From positions 14,642,318 through 14,706,317 of the forward strand of contig ML677334.1 in NCBI GenBank assembly GCA_007922305.1: 64,000 nt of DNA, in the 5' to 3' direction. The notes under the pieces are model-generated. The model saw only the letters and a list, made by a program, of their open reading frames with translations. It searched no databases and was not told where the DNA came from. This stretch comes from Dermatemys mawii. Taxonomy: Eukaryota > Chordata > Testudines > Dermatemydidae. Position numbers and translations under genes: made by a program. Positions 1-11,500 of the stretch are shown piece by piece. Each line of letters begins with the position of its first letter. Within the stretch, counting starts at the first letter, position 1.

Positions 1-943
1 ATCTCCCAGCAGTATCCCTGGTCTGTATATACTCACAAGTTTATTTTGCCACAGGAAAAATCACTTTTTCCTCTGATGATGTTATCCTAAGCACTGACTC
101 TGAAAAACCCGCATTATAAAGGTCTCCAGACTCCTTCCCTTCCCAGCATGCTTAGTTAAAAGGTGATTGGTAAGCAGGGCTCCCTTTTCATCCTCTTTCA
201 GTTGAGCAAGCCTAGCCTGCACCATATCCTGAACTCATCTGTTAGGTAAGGACACATTTTCTACTGTCATTTTCCTGGTGTCTACTCCCACCACTCCCAA
301 AACCAGATTGCCTCAGTGTGGTAACAGTGCTCAGGGCCTTAACAAACAAGTAATTTACGTTAATTTTTAAAAAAATTTTAAAAAATAATCTTTTATATAA
401 CACTAAAAATGGAACAAATTCAATTAGAACTGGTCAAAATTTTGCAAATTTCACTTTTCCTGCAAACATCAGGTTTTGACTAACAAAATATTAATATTGC
501 ACATTTTTCAGAAAAGTTCCAGTTTTTACCTACATCTAATTAAATTATTATGTAGCATCCGGATCTGTTAAAAAAAAACAAAAACCAAAGCACTTCACTT
601 TGGTGTCCAAACATGCATTTGCTTTTGCTAAAGAACAAGTGTGCAACAAGTGTGTACCATTTTTGAATGGTAAAACATGGTATTTTTAATAATTTTCAAT
701 CACTGCGATGTTTTCAGATCCAGTCATATCTAAAGAATGAAAAAAAATTCTCTAACCTAAATCCTAGCTAAGTAACAACAAACTTAGCAGAATCCCTTTT
801 AGTCTTTGAGATGTTGAAACTTTTAAAGTTATATTTAAACTTTGGTGCATGTTTGCAGTGTCTGTAATATACAGTGCATTGTTGTAAGGTGGTGTGGTCT
901 TAGACTGGTTTAGAATTATGTTATCTGGGGGAAATTACACAGA
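1..943. other. Non-coding, no element recognised
   Basis: This is AT-rich sequence with short A and T runs. No open frame with recognisable protein similarity, no inverted repeat and no known repeat tail was seen. Confidence 0.6.
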
Positions 944-1270
944 TTCTATAACTGGGGTAGGCAACCTATGGCACGCGTGCCCAAGGCAGCACATGAGCTG
1001 ATTTTCAGTGGCACTCACACTGCCTGGGTCCTAACCACCAGTCTGGGGGACTCTGCGTTTTAATTTAATTTTAAATGAAGCTGCTTGAACATTTTAAAAA
1101 CCTTATTTATTTTACACACAACAATAGTTTTGTTATATATTAAAGACTTGTGGAAAGAGACCTTCTAAAAACATTAAAATGTCTGACTGGCACGCAAAAC
1201 CTTAAATTAGAGTGAATAAATGAAGACTCGGCACACCACTTCTGAAAGGTTGCGGACCCCTGTTCTATAA
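944..1270 (+). mobile_element. hAT miniature element (copy 1) with 8-bp TSD
   Basis: The element proper spans 952-1262 (311 bp). It begins CTGGGGTAGGCAACC and ends GGTTGCGGACCCCTG, which are imperfect terminal inverted repeats. It is flanked on both sides by the same 8 bases, TTCTATAA (944-951 and 1263-1270). An 8-bp duplication with a TCTA core is typical of hAT transposons. There is no transposase frame, so it is non-autonomous. The interior is AT-rich and matches the copy at 60460-60769 almost base for base; a longer reversed relative lies at 14178-15742. The intact duplication shows that the insertion is complete. Confidence 0.93.
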
Positions 1271-2165
1271 TATTGCCTTAGCGCTTGCTTGGTCACACAC
1301 CCTTACATAAACTACTGCCCTCTGTTGGATGGAATCACAACCTGTCCAAATCATTATCAGCTTTTTCATTATCTTGTTCTGAGCTTCTACGATTGCTAAG
1401 AGACTATAAACATTGTCCTTCAGTTCAGCTAGTGGAGGTGTTATGGGATTTGCTACATGAAAATTGCATGCAAACACATCCGGTTTTAGCACAGACATAA
1501 AAGGGCCTCAAAATGCTTTAAAGCAGTATGTGAGAAGGGAGGGGAAGAGAAGGAAAGGGAGACAAGGGGAGACTAGAAGGGTGTAATGAAAGATGCTTGG
1601 GGAAATCATAGTGGGATAGCAGTAGGGAGAGAAATCTTAAACATATATAAACCTTGAAAAAGATTGTATTAATGTTTATGTTTTGTTGTTGTTGTTTTGT
1701 TTTGGGAGGGGAATAAAGATTCAGACCTGTTCCTAATTTACCACAATATATTCTCCCATCCATTGTCAAATCCCAAACTTGCTTACTGTTTTGGCTTCAT
1801 GTGTTAGTGACAATAGTAACATTAGGAAACTTGTAAATTTCCTCAACTTCAATTCTGGTTGAGGAAATCTAGATCAGTTATGGCTATTCGTTACCATGCA
1901 CACAACAGCATTTGCATCATACATGTATTGTTCATATATAGTGAACTCAGTGCTGTTGCAAAGGTAAAACTGAAAGTAGAATTTGGAAATCTAATAACAT
2001 TCTTATTGCTTGCTTTTTTTGGAATGTCATTCCACACTAATTTGAAGCATCCAGCAAGTAAATAAATAAATGAGGTTACGTGGAACTATATAAAAACTAT
2101 ATGTGCAATATGTAGCTACATCACTGATTTTTTTAGGCATTAACTAGGTCATTTGACATTCTAGT
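1271..2165. other. Non-coding with purine tract and GTT run
   Basis: No gene was recognised. There is a long G/A-rich tract at about 1530-1580 and a GTT/GTTTT run at about 1684-1705. Open frames here have no recognisable similarity. Confidence 0.55.
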
Positions 2166-2380
2166 ATAGGACCATCAGTGGCTATTAGCAGGATGGAGAG
2201 GGATGGTGTTCCTAGCTTCTATTTGCTGGAAGTTGAGAATGGCATCAGGGGTTGGATCACTTAATGATTACTTGTTCTATTCATTCCCTCTGAAGCACCT
2301 GGCACTGATCACTGTCCAAAGTCAGGATACTGGGCTAGGTGGACCTTTGGTTGGCTTCAGTATAGCAGTTCTTATGTTCA
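2166..2380 (+). mobile_element. CR1 LINE, 3' end (sense)
   Basis: This is the sense strand of a turtle-type CR1 3' tail. It holds recognisable blocks for the 'dated' CR1 end: a start near AGGACCATCAGTGGCTATTA, a middle with GGATCACTTAATGATTACTT, then GATACTGGGCTAGGTGGACC, and a terminal ATTCTTATG-like octamer at about 2369-2377. It is heavily 5'-truncated, as is usual for CR1. The antisense version of the same tail starts the CR1 at 22575. Confidence 0.88.
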
Positions 2381-2689
2381 CTAAAAAGCTCCATAAGAGC
2401 TGTTTATTTTCTTCAAAGAGCAGACAATTAAGATTTTTTTAAAAAGATGGGGGAGGGAGAGCAATGCTCAGAAAACTGTTCAATAATAAATATGAAAATA
2501 TCAACTGCCTGGAAAATATGGGAAAGAATAATAACTGGCCCAGGTATTTAATGAGCACAGAATCCAGGAACACAACTTGATTTCTCTTTTTTTTAAATAA
2601 AATAAATGTATTGTGGCCCAAACATTTGTATTATTAAGTTCTTCTCCCTTCACAAGATGGAAACCAGTTTTTTCTATCCTTCTGTGTAA
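2381..2689. other. Non-coding, nothing recognised
   Basis: An AT-rich spacer between a CR1 tail and a LINE remnant. It includes runs of T and A. No gene was seen. Confidence 0.5.
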
Positions 2690-3433
2690 GAAGCTGCTGC
2701 TTCTATCTACTCTGTGATGTCAAGATCAACTGTTATGCCCTTCTGCTAAGGACTCTTGTTAAGGTTTCTTCTTTGGGCCTTCATTTTCTCACACCAGTTG
2801 CTTTCCACTTGACAGATTAATGTGGGAATCTGCATGTTGGGATCAGTAGTAAATACCCTAGATATGTCCAATACTTCCTTCTAATTCTACTGGAAACTTC
2901 CTGATGGTTTGTAATTTATTGGATCTCTTTGTCGATACTAGTCCGTCCATCCAGAATCATTATTATCCAGAATAATTCATAGACATTTGTTTTCAAAGGT
3001 ACATCTAATTTTCTGTCTAATATGTTGATTTATCTCTCTCTCTCCAGCCTATCTTACCCCTGTGATTACATTTGAGCAGAAAATTCTAAGTTGTCTTTGA
3101 TTTTTTTAAAAAAATTAATTTTGATTTGATCGTTGATTTCTGTATGCTGTTATGTTTACTGAATGCTGTGGATGCCTTTGCTATTTCTGCTGTCACTTCT
3201 TTCTTGAGGTTTCCATTGGCTAATATTGTTTTGCCCAGGTAAATGATCTGCTCCACTATCTTGATGTTTTTGCCTTTTAATATGATGATACTGCTTCACA
3301 TCTGTGTTTCAAGAATTTTTGTTTTGGTGTAACTTATTTTGAACCCCGTTTGACCTGCTCTTTTTTGCTAAAGAGCCTGTCTTTTTTAGCTTTTGGGGGG
3401 TGTCACTCAATAGTTCAACGTCAGCAAAGGCAC
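2690..3433 (-). mobile_element. Decayed LINE reverse transcriptase, C-terminal half
   Basis: Read on the minus strand, the right end (about 3415-3433) gives an AFAD stretch matching the FADD box of a non-LTR reverse transcriptase, followed by LLSDTPQ, SLAKKSRSNG and NKLHQ-like blocks that follow that box in LINE RTs. At about 3170-3235 the words ANGNLKKEVTAEIAKASTAF match the conserved 'ExxxRxxKA..AF' segment downstream of the catalytic box. The frame is broken by several shifts and stops. The part left of about 3050 is less certain. The same protein superfamily is found at 27768-29590 and 40160-41145. It is a dead fragment with no intact ORF. Confidence 0.72.
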
Positions 3434-4944
3434 CAAAAAAACCCCCAAAACCACTCATCATACTACACACACACATAAAGGTGTTTAAAGATTTTGCTTG
3501 TTTTTTAAAAAATGTGTAATTCAGAAAGTGAACTCAGGCAGAAATTGCATAGATGAAATTCACTAAAGGCAAATTGCTATCCAGGGAGACTAATACATCA
3601 AGCACTAATAGGGCATCAACTCTTTAACAACACTTACAAAAAACAAATCAAGGTAACAACAGGCTATAATTGAGGTGTCTTGTGCTGCCATGCACTGAGA
3701 CAAGTTGTCAATACTGTTTATGGTTGGCCTAACCTGTCTGAACTGTTGCAACCCACTGGATCCCACTCACCTGTGTAGCAAAAACATTCATGTTTCAGCA
3801 TGGATTTTTTTATATGCATGCAGTGCAGCACAGGATAGGCACTCAGTTACTATGATGGTGGGCATTGTTACAAGAACATAGAGAGCTACCCTCATTAGTT
3901 CACTGATGAGCTATGTAATGCCAGCATATTAAAATTCTGCTATTTATCTGATACCATTTATTATCTATGTTTTGGTATATGGGCAATGATAAAACCCTTT
4001 TACCGGATGCCCTCTCATCTACTGCATCCGTCTCCTATATTGAAAAGAGCACCTTATTCAGCCAACTCCTAGCTGTTTGAACCCTCTGGATTTCCCCAGT
4101 GGAAAGACCTCTCTACCAAATTCCACTTATGTGCTGAGAACCACTTGACTGATAAGTCGCTTGTCCTTCTCTGCTGCTAGGAATCCTCCTAATGTTCTTA
4201 TTCTGTAATCCCCTTAACCACTGTCATGTTCTTCCTGCCTCTTCTCAATACTATGATCCCCTTTCTCTCTGATTCTTTCCCTATCACAGTCCTCCCTTTG
4301 CCCTGCAAAAGAAATAAACATTATTTCTTGCGGTAGGCTTCCTGGAAATCTTTCCATGTTTAGCTGTACCTGAATCCTGCACTCTATGCCTACCTTTCCT
4401 GCCACAAACAGACTTTATTCTTCTGCTGTGTTTCTGTAGTAATACATTGAAAGCTTGTTTTAATTGTAATTATTCTTTTTTTAAAAAAATGTGTTTTTTC
4501 CATTTTGAATGATGACAAGACACTCTCCCTATGGATTTGTCTTTTTACAGATGAATATGGAGTGTGTGTTTCAATTTAAAGAGGATAACTCCTTTTTAGG
4601 TTATTTTTAGGCAGACTGCTCTTTTTATTTTACACAAAGATGGTGAAAGAACATCCTCGGAGCAGCTCTTAGGTGCTCCCAATATGCAAGTACCACTGCT
4701 GAGAGCATCACAAATGTTCTGTCATTTCTGTCATAGTGCAGCCAATCACTTCCCAGAGTTCTGTTCTTACCCAGCAGAATTGCAAATGTTTAGGAAAAAA
4801 AATAATAGTAAAACCCATTAAATTAAAGTGCATTATTTCTCAGGATGTGCAAAAATATCAAAATAGCAGCAGTACAAACATAACTTTCCTTTCCTTTTAT
4901 TTTGTTACATTTTATTTAAAGAAAAGCCATTTGGGACCTGATTA
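3434..4944. other. Non-coding, nothing recognised
   Basis: A spacer of about 1.5 kb. It holds a short AC run (about 3464-3477) and T/A homopolymers at 4475-4500. No gene, tail or terminal repeat was recognised. Confidence 0.5.
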
Positions 4945-5525
4945 AAATCCCAGTGGGTGAGGCAGGGGTTAAGGAATTGTTCTGGATGCAGAAAGCCATG
5001 CCACCTTGCCCCTGATGAGCATGCTACCAGTGCAGCCAGAGTTAAAAAGAGAGCAACTCTGCTCAGTCTGAGTGGACCGAGCCACAGAGCAGTTTGGTGC
5101 TGCAGCCTCTTGCAGGGAGGCGGGCAGGCCAAGTGGCCAGGATCATGTTGCCTAGTCAAGCTACTGCAGGCCTTTCAGCTGCAGGGGATGAGGATGGCAA
5201 GCTGCTGCTGACAGGGGATTCCAGAGAGTGACCCAAATGGACTCCATGGGGGACCCCAAGACAGTGTCATGGTGCAGATGGAGGAACAGAAGCAGGGATA
5301 GGATGTGACCAAGGGAACAAGTGTAATGGTACCCACCAGAGGCCATGTATCAGGACCCTTATTTTGAAGGATCCTGGTTTGGAACTTGGTGGGGGCTGGT
5401 TCCCCTACCCTCAGCCACCAACTCTCGCCACTGGGGAGCACAGCCAGAAATATTGCCACTAGGTGGTACTGCTGGCTTTGGACACATAACCCCCAGACAG
5501 GGTTCCATCCACTTCAGTGAGTTTT
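4945..5525. repeat. GC-richer block, possible LTR-like fragment
   Basis: Base composition changes abruptly from AT-rich flanks to a block rich in GCTGCAG and GGGG words. The open frames on both strands are composition effects. Its texture resembles the degenerate LTR-like blocks at 6055-6869 and 17840-18421, but no ends or target duplication could be placed. It may instead be an unrelated old repeat. Confidence 0.3.
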
Positions 5526-6054
5526 AAACCAGGTAGATATAGAGTGAGCCAATTATATAGGTCCTAGGACAAAGTTCTGCTAATCTTACATTGGGTAGTT
5601 CCTCACTCCAGGAATAGTCCCATTGAAATCAATAGGATAAAGAATCCTGCCCTTTTGGTAAGTCTTTGCTTAGCTGAAATTCCCTCTGCCATCAGTGTGA
5701 GTTTTGTTTGAGTAGGTTTTTAAGCAGAAGTACCACTGAAATCAGTTAGAAGTTTTGTCTAAAAATCACTGGAAAAATATGGCTTTAAGTGACATCTGAC
5801 TGAGGACCTCAGGATTTGATCTCCAATTATGTTGGAGCTGCTGTGGGTTAATGTCTGTTTTGCACTTGGTGTTGGAGTTCAATCTGCTTGTTTTGTAGCA
5901 AAAACGTAGTGTATCTGTCCGAAATTTTCATCATATAATGCGAGTAAAGCTTGCATTTTCAAAAAATTAATCAATCATTTTCTGGGTTGTAATGAATTAA
6001 CAGTCCCCCAAAATTTCATATTCTGATTTTACTTTTTTTTCCTGCCCCCTTTTA
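5526..6054. other. Non-coding with an old reptilian repeat motif
   Basis: Around 5575-5655 is a phrase built on CCCATTGAAATCAATAGG and 'AATCCTGCCC', related to the motif blocks at 24008-24070 and 56325-56392. The remainder shows no gene or recognisable element. Confidence 0.45.
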
Positions 6055-6869
6055 GTGGGATGGCTGCCCCACTCCATGAGAAACAGGACTAGAACAGACC
6101 AGAGCAGCTGCGCAGATCAGCAACCAATCAGCAAAGGACTGGGGAGAGCCAATCGGGGCAAAGGAAGAGGCAGCCAATCAGGGATGGGCTGGGCCCTATA
6201 TAAAGGCTGCATAGCAAAGGAGAAGGCAGTCTTTCCCCGACTAGCAAAGGAGAAGGACTGGCTCCTGAGGTAAGCACCTTGGACAGAGCAGTGCTGAGCA
6301 GGCTTCAGGAGAGCAGAGGAGAGCTCCGAACTATTATCTGGTAGGCTGCGACCCCTGACTAAAAGAGCCAAGAAGGAGCAAGTGTGCAAAAGGGAAAATA
6401 GCCCAGGGAAGATATTCTGACAAGGGGAGAGAAGGAGGGCAGAGAGACTGCTGCTAGAGGATCCCTGGGTTGGGACCCAGAGTAGCTGGTGAGCCTGGGT
6501 CCCTACCCTACCCACATCCCTTCCATGAAGGCAGGGGCTGGGGCACAAACCCTTTCCCCTCTGGAGTGGAGGAGGATAGACACAAAGTAAGCCCTGAGGC
6601 AAGGTTGCTCAGCCCTCAGAGGCCTGGGCATGAGCTGTGGGGACACTGTATATATATATATGTCACTGGATTCTGTTATCTCCCCAGCCCTGGAACGGAG
6701 AAGGCTTAGGTGGTGACCTGGCTGGGTGAGCCAGTCCCTATGTACCGGAGAAGAGATCACTACTGCACTAGAGCAATTGCCTGCAGGGGATGCTGGAGAT
6801 AGGGGAGAATCATGAGCTAGATACCTAACCCCTATGTAGTACCACCAATAAGAGCAGCCTGTCACACTT
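6055..6869 (+). repeat. LTR-like repeat with promoter architecture
   Basis: This is a GC-rich block with the layout of a retroelement LTR on the plus strand: three CCAAT boxes, a TATATAAA box, a purine-rich leader, a good splice-donor sequence (GAG|GTAAGC at 6270), then a long tail containing GATCCCTGGGTTGGGACC and GTGACCTGGCTGGG. The last two words are shared in degenerate form with 17840-18421. A 30-bp direct repeat (6211-6240 and 6241-6260, sharing AGCAAAGGAGAAGG) lies just after the predicted start. No clear TG...CA ends or target duplication were found, so element class and borders are inferred. A host promoter is possible but less likely, because no exon follows. Confidence 0.5.
6124..6204 (+). 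promoter_or_regulatory. Core promoter: three CCAAT boxes and TATA box
   Basis: CCAAT occurs at 6124-6128, 6149-6153 and 6174-6178, spaced almost exactly 25 bp apart. TATATAAA follows at 6197-6204. A start about 25-30 bp downstream (about 6230) would be expected. This is a textbook RNA polymerase II core arrangement and is probably part of the LTR-like repeat around it. Activity is not shown by sequence. Confidence 0.6.
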
Positions 6870-7749
6870 CAATTATCCAGTGCTGCATAAGGAAGCCTCT
6901 TTGAAAAATTAGGACAGAAATATTACACCACTTTTTGACATGCCCTCAGTTACATTCCCTATATCTGTATTGGAGACACAGGGAAAGGATTTGTAGACCA
7001 TGGGCTTTGTGTAGTGTCAGAGAAACAGATCTTCAGTAAAGTAGCTGGTGGCTCATTGAAGACCATGACCTCTGAAGTTCTGGAGCTTGACATTTTAATG
7101 AAGAGCAGGATATGTGACAGCCCAAACAAAGTGTGTGCAATTTTACAGAACAGTGCAGAAGGACCAGTGTAAGGGAGGAGAAGTAGGCTCTGTGGTGAAG
7201 TTTGGAGGACAGATATTATGCAAAGTGGGACTCTAAGGCTGTTATTCTTACTGGAGTGAGTTGAGGCTGTGGTATGGAATCTATGGTGCATGATGGTAGT
7301 GAAGCTGGTGAGATGTGTGTGTCTGTGGAACGGGGCACATAAGTTATATAATGTTGACAGCCTTAGCTTTTTATTCCATTCTTTATGGGTTTAGTGTTTA
7401 GATGTCTTATGTACTTAACAACCTTAACTGAGAAACTACACAGTATTACAACATTTTTGTGTAGTTATAGACCTTATCTGGTCCAAAGCCATCTGCTCTC
7501 AATAGGCATTCAATTTGATGAGCTTTGGATCAGGCCCATAAAGAATACAAAGCAATATATTTCTGTTACTCATTTCAAATATAATGAACCCAAAAATTGT
7601 TTAAACATTATATTTTCAAAAATGACACACACCACATTTTTTGGAGGGGGACAGAGTTTAAAAGTATGAAATTACTGAAGAGGATGCTGTCTCCTTAGAG
7701 TCAAGTATGAAGTTTATTTTTCATTAACAAAATGCAACATCATCTAGCT
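6870..7749. other. Non-coding, nothing recognised
   Basis: No gene was recognised. A 110-codon open frame on the minus strand (6959-7291) has no motif I can identify and no conserved start context; it is probably chance. Confidence 0.5.
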
Positions 7750-7815
7750 ATTATTTATTATTTGTATTATAATAGTGCCTAGAAGCCCTAGCCATCAGCC
7801 AGGAGCCCATTGTGT
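7750..7815 (+). repeat. Short fragment of an old reptile/bird repeat
   Basis: TTATTATTTGTATTATAATA followed by GTGCCTAGAAGCCCTAGCCA and AGGAGCCCATTGTG matches the start of a common old sauropsid repeat ('GCGCCTAGGAGCCCC...CCCATTGTGCTAGG'). Only about 65 bp remains and the element class is not assigned. Confidence 0.5.
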
Positions 7816-7884
7816 GGTTACCACAGTAACATGAAAATACAAAGAAATGGCACCTCAACAACCTTCCTAATGAAAAATGTGAAT

Positions 7885-8553
7885 ATATTGTGACAAAGCT
7901 CCAAGTTTGTACTTGTGGGTCCTGCACTTCCTGGCAGATTGAGGGGCCTCAGAAACTCATCTAGGCCCCAGAGTGACCTCCCTTTCTCAGTATAATTGGC
8001 AAGAGTCACCGCCTAGTGAGTTACCTTCATCACAGGCCAGTATGGAAGATGGAAAAAGTGGGGGAGCCCGGGCCCATCCTCTACTCCAGACTCCAGCCCA
8101 GGGACCCTAATAGTAGCCGCTAAGATGGCTGACCTTTTAGGCACAAAACACAATACAATTCCCTGGGCTACTTCCCCACAGCAGTCTCCGCTTCTTCAAA
8201 CCCCACTTCACCCTTACCTCAGGGCCTCCTTCCTTCTGGATGATATGTTGTCCACCACTCAGTCTCACCAACAGCACAACTTCCTCTCACAGCTCCTGAC
8301 ACCCACAGCCACCTGACTAACTGGGAGGTTTTTATCTGGTTTCAGCCAGTCCCTGATTGGCTTCAGGTGTCCCAATTAGGCTAGCTGTTTCTATTCCTTT
8401 CTAGAAGGTTCTTAATTGGCCCCAGGTGTCTTGATTGGCCTGGAGTAGCCTTTGTTTGGCTATCCAGGGAACAGGGACCTGCACATCCTGAGACTAATAT
8501 ACCTGCCTTCCAGCACTCTCCTATATCCTTCTGGTCTGACTCTGTCACAATAT
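7885..8553 (-). mobile_element. 0.66-kb TGTGAC...GTCACA element, copy 1 (LTR-like)
   Basis: The element (7889-8549) runs TGTGACAAAG...TCTGTCACA and is flanked by ATAT on both sides (7885-7888, 8550-8553). A nearly identical copy is at 35857-36515, also with ATAT flanks but with different outer sequence, so these are independent insertions rather than a segmental duplication. Read on the minus strand it has three CCAAT boxes (complement ATTGG at 8356, 8415, 8434) upstream of an ATAAAAA box (8329-8335), and later a GAGGTAAG donor-like word. That layout suggests a solo LTR oriented minus, with TG...CA ends and a 4-bp duplication. Alternatively ATAT belongs to longer terminal inverted repeats of a DNA element. 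There is no coding frame. Confidence 0.75.
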
Positions 8554-11500
8554 CTTTAAAATATAAAAATGTTTTGAAATATGAAAATATGCACTATAAA
8601 TATTCTTGTGAATGTGAGAACACATCTTGCTTTCCACTTAAATTTAAGTATCCATGGCATACTTTGATTTCAAATATAATTTATCTCCTCTTTAATACAT
8701 CTTCTCATGTCAACTGGCACACAATGACATCATACACACTTCGTCACAGAGGCTCAATGCTACTCAGCTAGATATGTTAATTTTCTGCAGAGAATAAAAA
8801 ATGTTCAACAATCACATTTTACTTGCATATTCATTATTATTGCCACACACTCCTTCACCAATAGTATCTCAAAACAAGAATAAAATTGCTTCTAAGTCTA
8901 GCCATTGCAGTGCCCATAGTGTTCTGGAAGTGGTTTGATTTTTCTCTTTGCTGTATGGGACGGAAAGATGAACAAAGAAAGAACAACTTCCATTTAGAAT
9001 CTCTACAGCTTTATTATGTATAAACAAAGATTTCCAAAGTAGACCTATGTGGAACAAATGGAACTTTGTTAAATTCTCTGGTGGAACTGTTTGCACCCCA
9101 TGAAAACTTGTTGAGTTCCTGCCATCTACTTCAAAGCCATCCCTTTAATAGAATTGTTTACTTTTGCTAATTGACTTCCCTATAAGATGAATCAGTTTAT
9201 TTCTTTCTTCAAACCCCAGTCAAAAAGCACCGAGTTAAGCAACCATTTAGTTGTGACAGTGTATCATAAAGCACAGTCTATTAGAGGTGAGCTCTTAAGC
9301 ATTCTTTGAAAAAAGACAAATCCAGGATTAAATCATTAGGGGAAAAAAATCACCCTGTGGGCTGGTTGTGCTGTTAAGGGTCAACAGAGAGACTGAAAGG
9401 CACATTGATTTATGTTAGTATTTTCATACCAACTATGCCTGCCCAAATAGCTTACCTAATAAAATTCCTGCTGAAAGTCTGAGGATGGGTTGTGGTTGTT
9501 GGAGCAAGAAAGGGAGTTCAAAGATCTCAAGCATATATTGACATTAGCACAAATACTGCAGTTCTCTGAAAGAGAAAGGGGTCAAGCTGAAAGAGATCAA
9601 GCTCTCTACTGTTGTTTCAAAAGGAGGGCAGGGGGCTGCATTGCTACAAAGGCACTGGATCGAATGGCTGCCTATAATGTATGCTGTGAGAGCTATGGCA
9701 GCAGCAAAGACATGGAATCAAAGCAGGCACAGGCCATCCTTTTTACAGTACTTCACTTCTTGTCTCCACCTGGGTGCCTCAATGAAAGGGTCCCCACAAT
9801 GGGCTGGTGTAGAACTACTTCTCCTATTTTAATTTTCCTTTTAACAAAATTCTCACTTTAGCAGTGTTGTAGACGTAGTCCCCAAATATGAATATCATAT
9901 TTTTCTTCGAAAACAAAATATTATACCATGGCTTCATTCATCCACATCCCCCTGATGTGTAACTAGGATATGAGATGAACTGGACAGAGAAACACCTAAG
10001 GATGGAACATTCCAGGCAGTAATTCAAATTACAAGTAACAAATGGAGAAATCAGTGCTTCCAACCGTCATGATCCCAATATAGAAAATAGTTTCAGTAGT
10101 CTCCTGAAAGGCACAAAAATAGTGGTGAGCAGGAAAAATGTTGTACAGTGGGTGGCAGCTCCCCGCTTCTGTTCTAAACTTCTTCAACCTTTGGAGAAGA
10201 AGGGATTTGCTGTGGAACTATTGACATACAGACCTATCCACTCTTACTACCATAGACAGATCCCCAGTATCATTGAAAAGACCAGACAGTGGGAGTGTAA
10301 ACTAATTCCAAGATGTTTAATGGAACACTGACTCTGTCAGAAACCAACATTCTCCACCATCTCCCCCTCCCCAACCCAACTCAGAGGAAGATAAAGTCAC
10401 CTCCTTCTCTTTGGGCGGTGATCTATTCTTAGATACAGTGAAGGCTCATAGGTACCATACATTCAGGCTTCTCACAGGGCCTTTATTCCTTGAGCGCAGG
10501 TTCTGCTTGGACCTCCTGTTTTCCCACAGCAACAGCGCATAACCAGGCCCAAGTTCATCCCCATCCTCCAAGGAAGCAAACCAGCAGGAGGGAAATCTCA
10601 TTTTTAGCCAACCAGGGCTCAGGAAAGTGGTAGATAGAGCAGTTTTTCTTTTCTGCCCAGGCCCTAAACAATCAAGGCTCTGGAGGTGGTGGTACCTTTG
10701 TCACATTGCTAACATGTGGAGTGGATCTATGGAAAAATACATTAACTGTATCATGGAATCCTTAATTGAAAAGAAGAGATGGAGATGTGGTATTGTAGTC
10801 ACTGATAAACAGTAATGTTGATGAAATGGTGAAGAAGCCCAAAGAACAGAGATGCACAATGTTGTTAATAATAATGCTTATAGTTCCATGCAATAAAATC
10901 AGAATTGATTTGTTTGCTCTGGTTAAATATGATCACTTGATCATACTGCACTATTATAACAAATTTTTGAAATAGGTGATTCTTGAATACACCACAACTT
11001 TAGCTGTGATCATTGCATGTTAAAACCATGTTAGAACTTATTACTATCCTTGGAGTATGATTAACAAAATAATAGAGTGTAATTTAGGAGAATTCCTGTG
11101 TTTTGCTAAAACTTATGAATGTCAACACAAGATGTGTAGTCTCACATACTCAGAAGCAAATTGATTAGCAGAATGTCAAGTACAGCTAGTAGTTGCTCAG
11201 AGACAATCATTTAAAGAAGACCCTTATTTAGCATTAAACTACACAGAGCCACATTCCTGCAATGTGGAAAATCACTGTTGCAACTTATAATAGTTGTAAA
11301 TATCTGCACATTTGTATATGTATGTAAAGTGTTAAGATTACACGTGAGCAATCATGCACTTAACATATACACATTAATTGGGCACTTAATGGTGTGCACA
11401 GAGAACCACTGTAGGCCTTGGTTCTGCAAACTGTTCCTACTTTATGCAGGGATATGCCCCTGTGGAGAAGCTAATAGAATGAGGAACATTAAAAACTTGA

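Noticed and set aside
6117..6602. 161-codon minus-strand frame
   Set aside because: Antisense to the promoter-like LTR module; no recognisable domain.
6959..7291. 110-codon minus-strand frame
   Set aside because: No motif, no repeat partner and no conserved feature seen; chance frame.
9490..9861. 123-codon plus-strand frame starting with words like a retroelement pol (EFKDLKHILTLAQILQF)
   Set aside because: Similarity lasts only about 25 residues, and no catalytic motif, neighbouring pol domain or LTR accompanies it.
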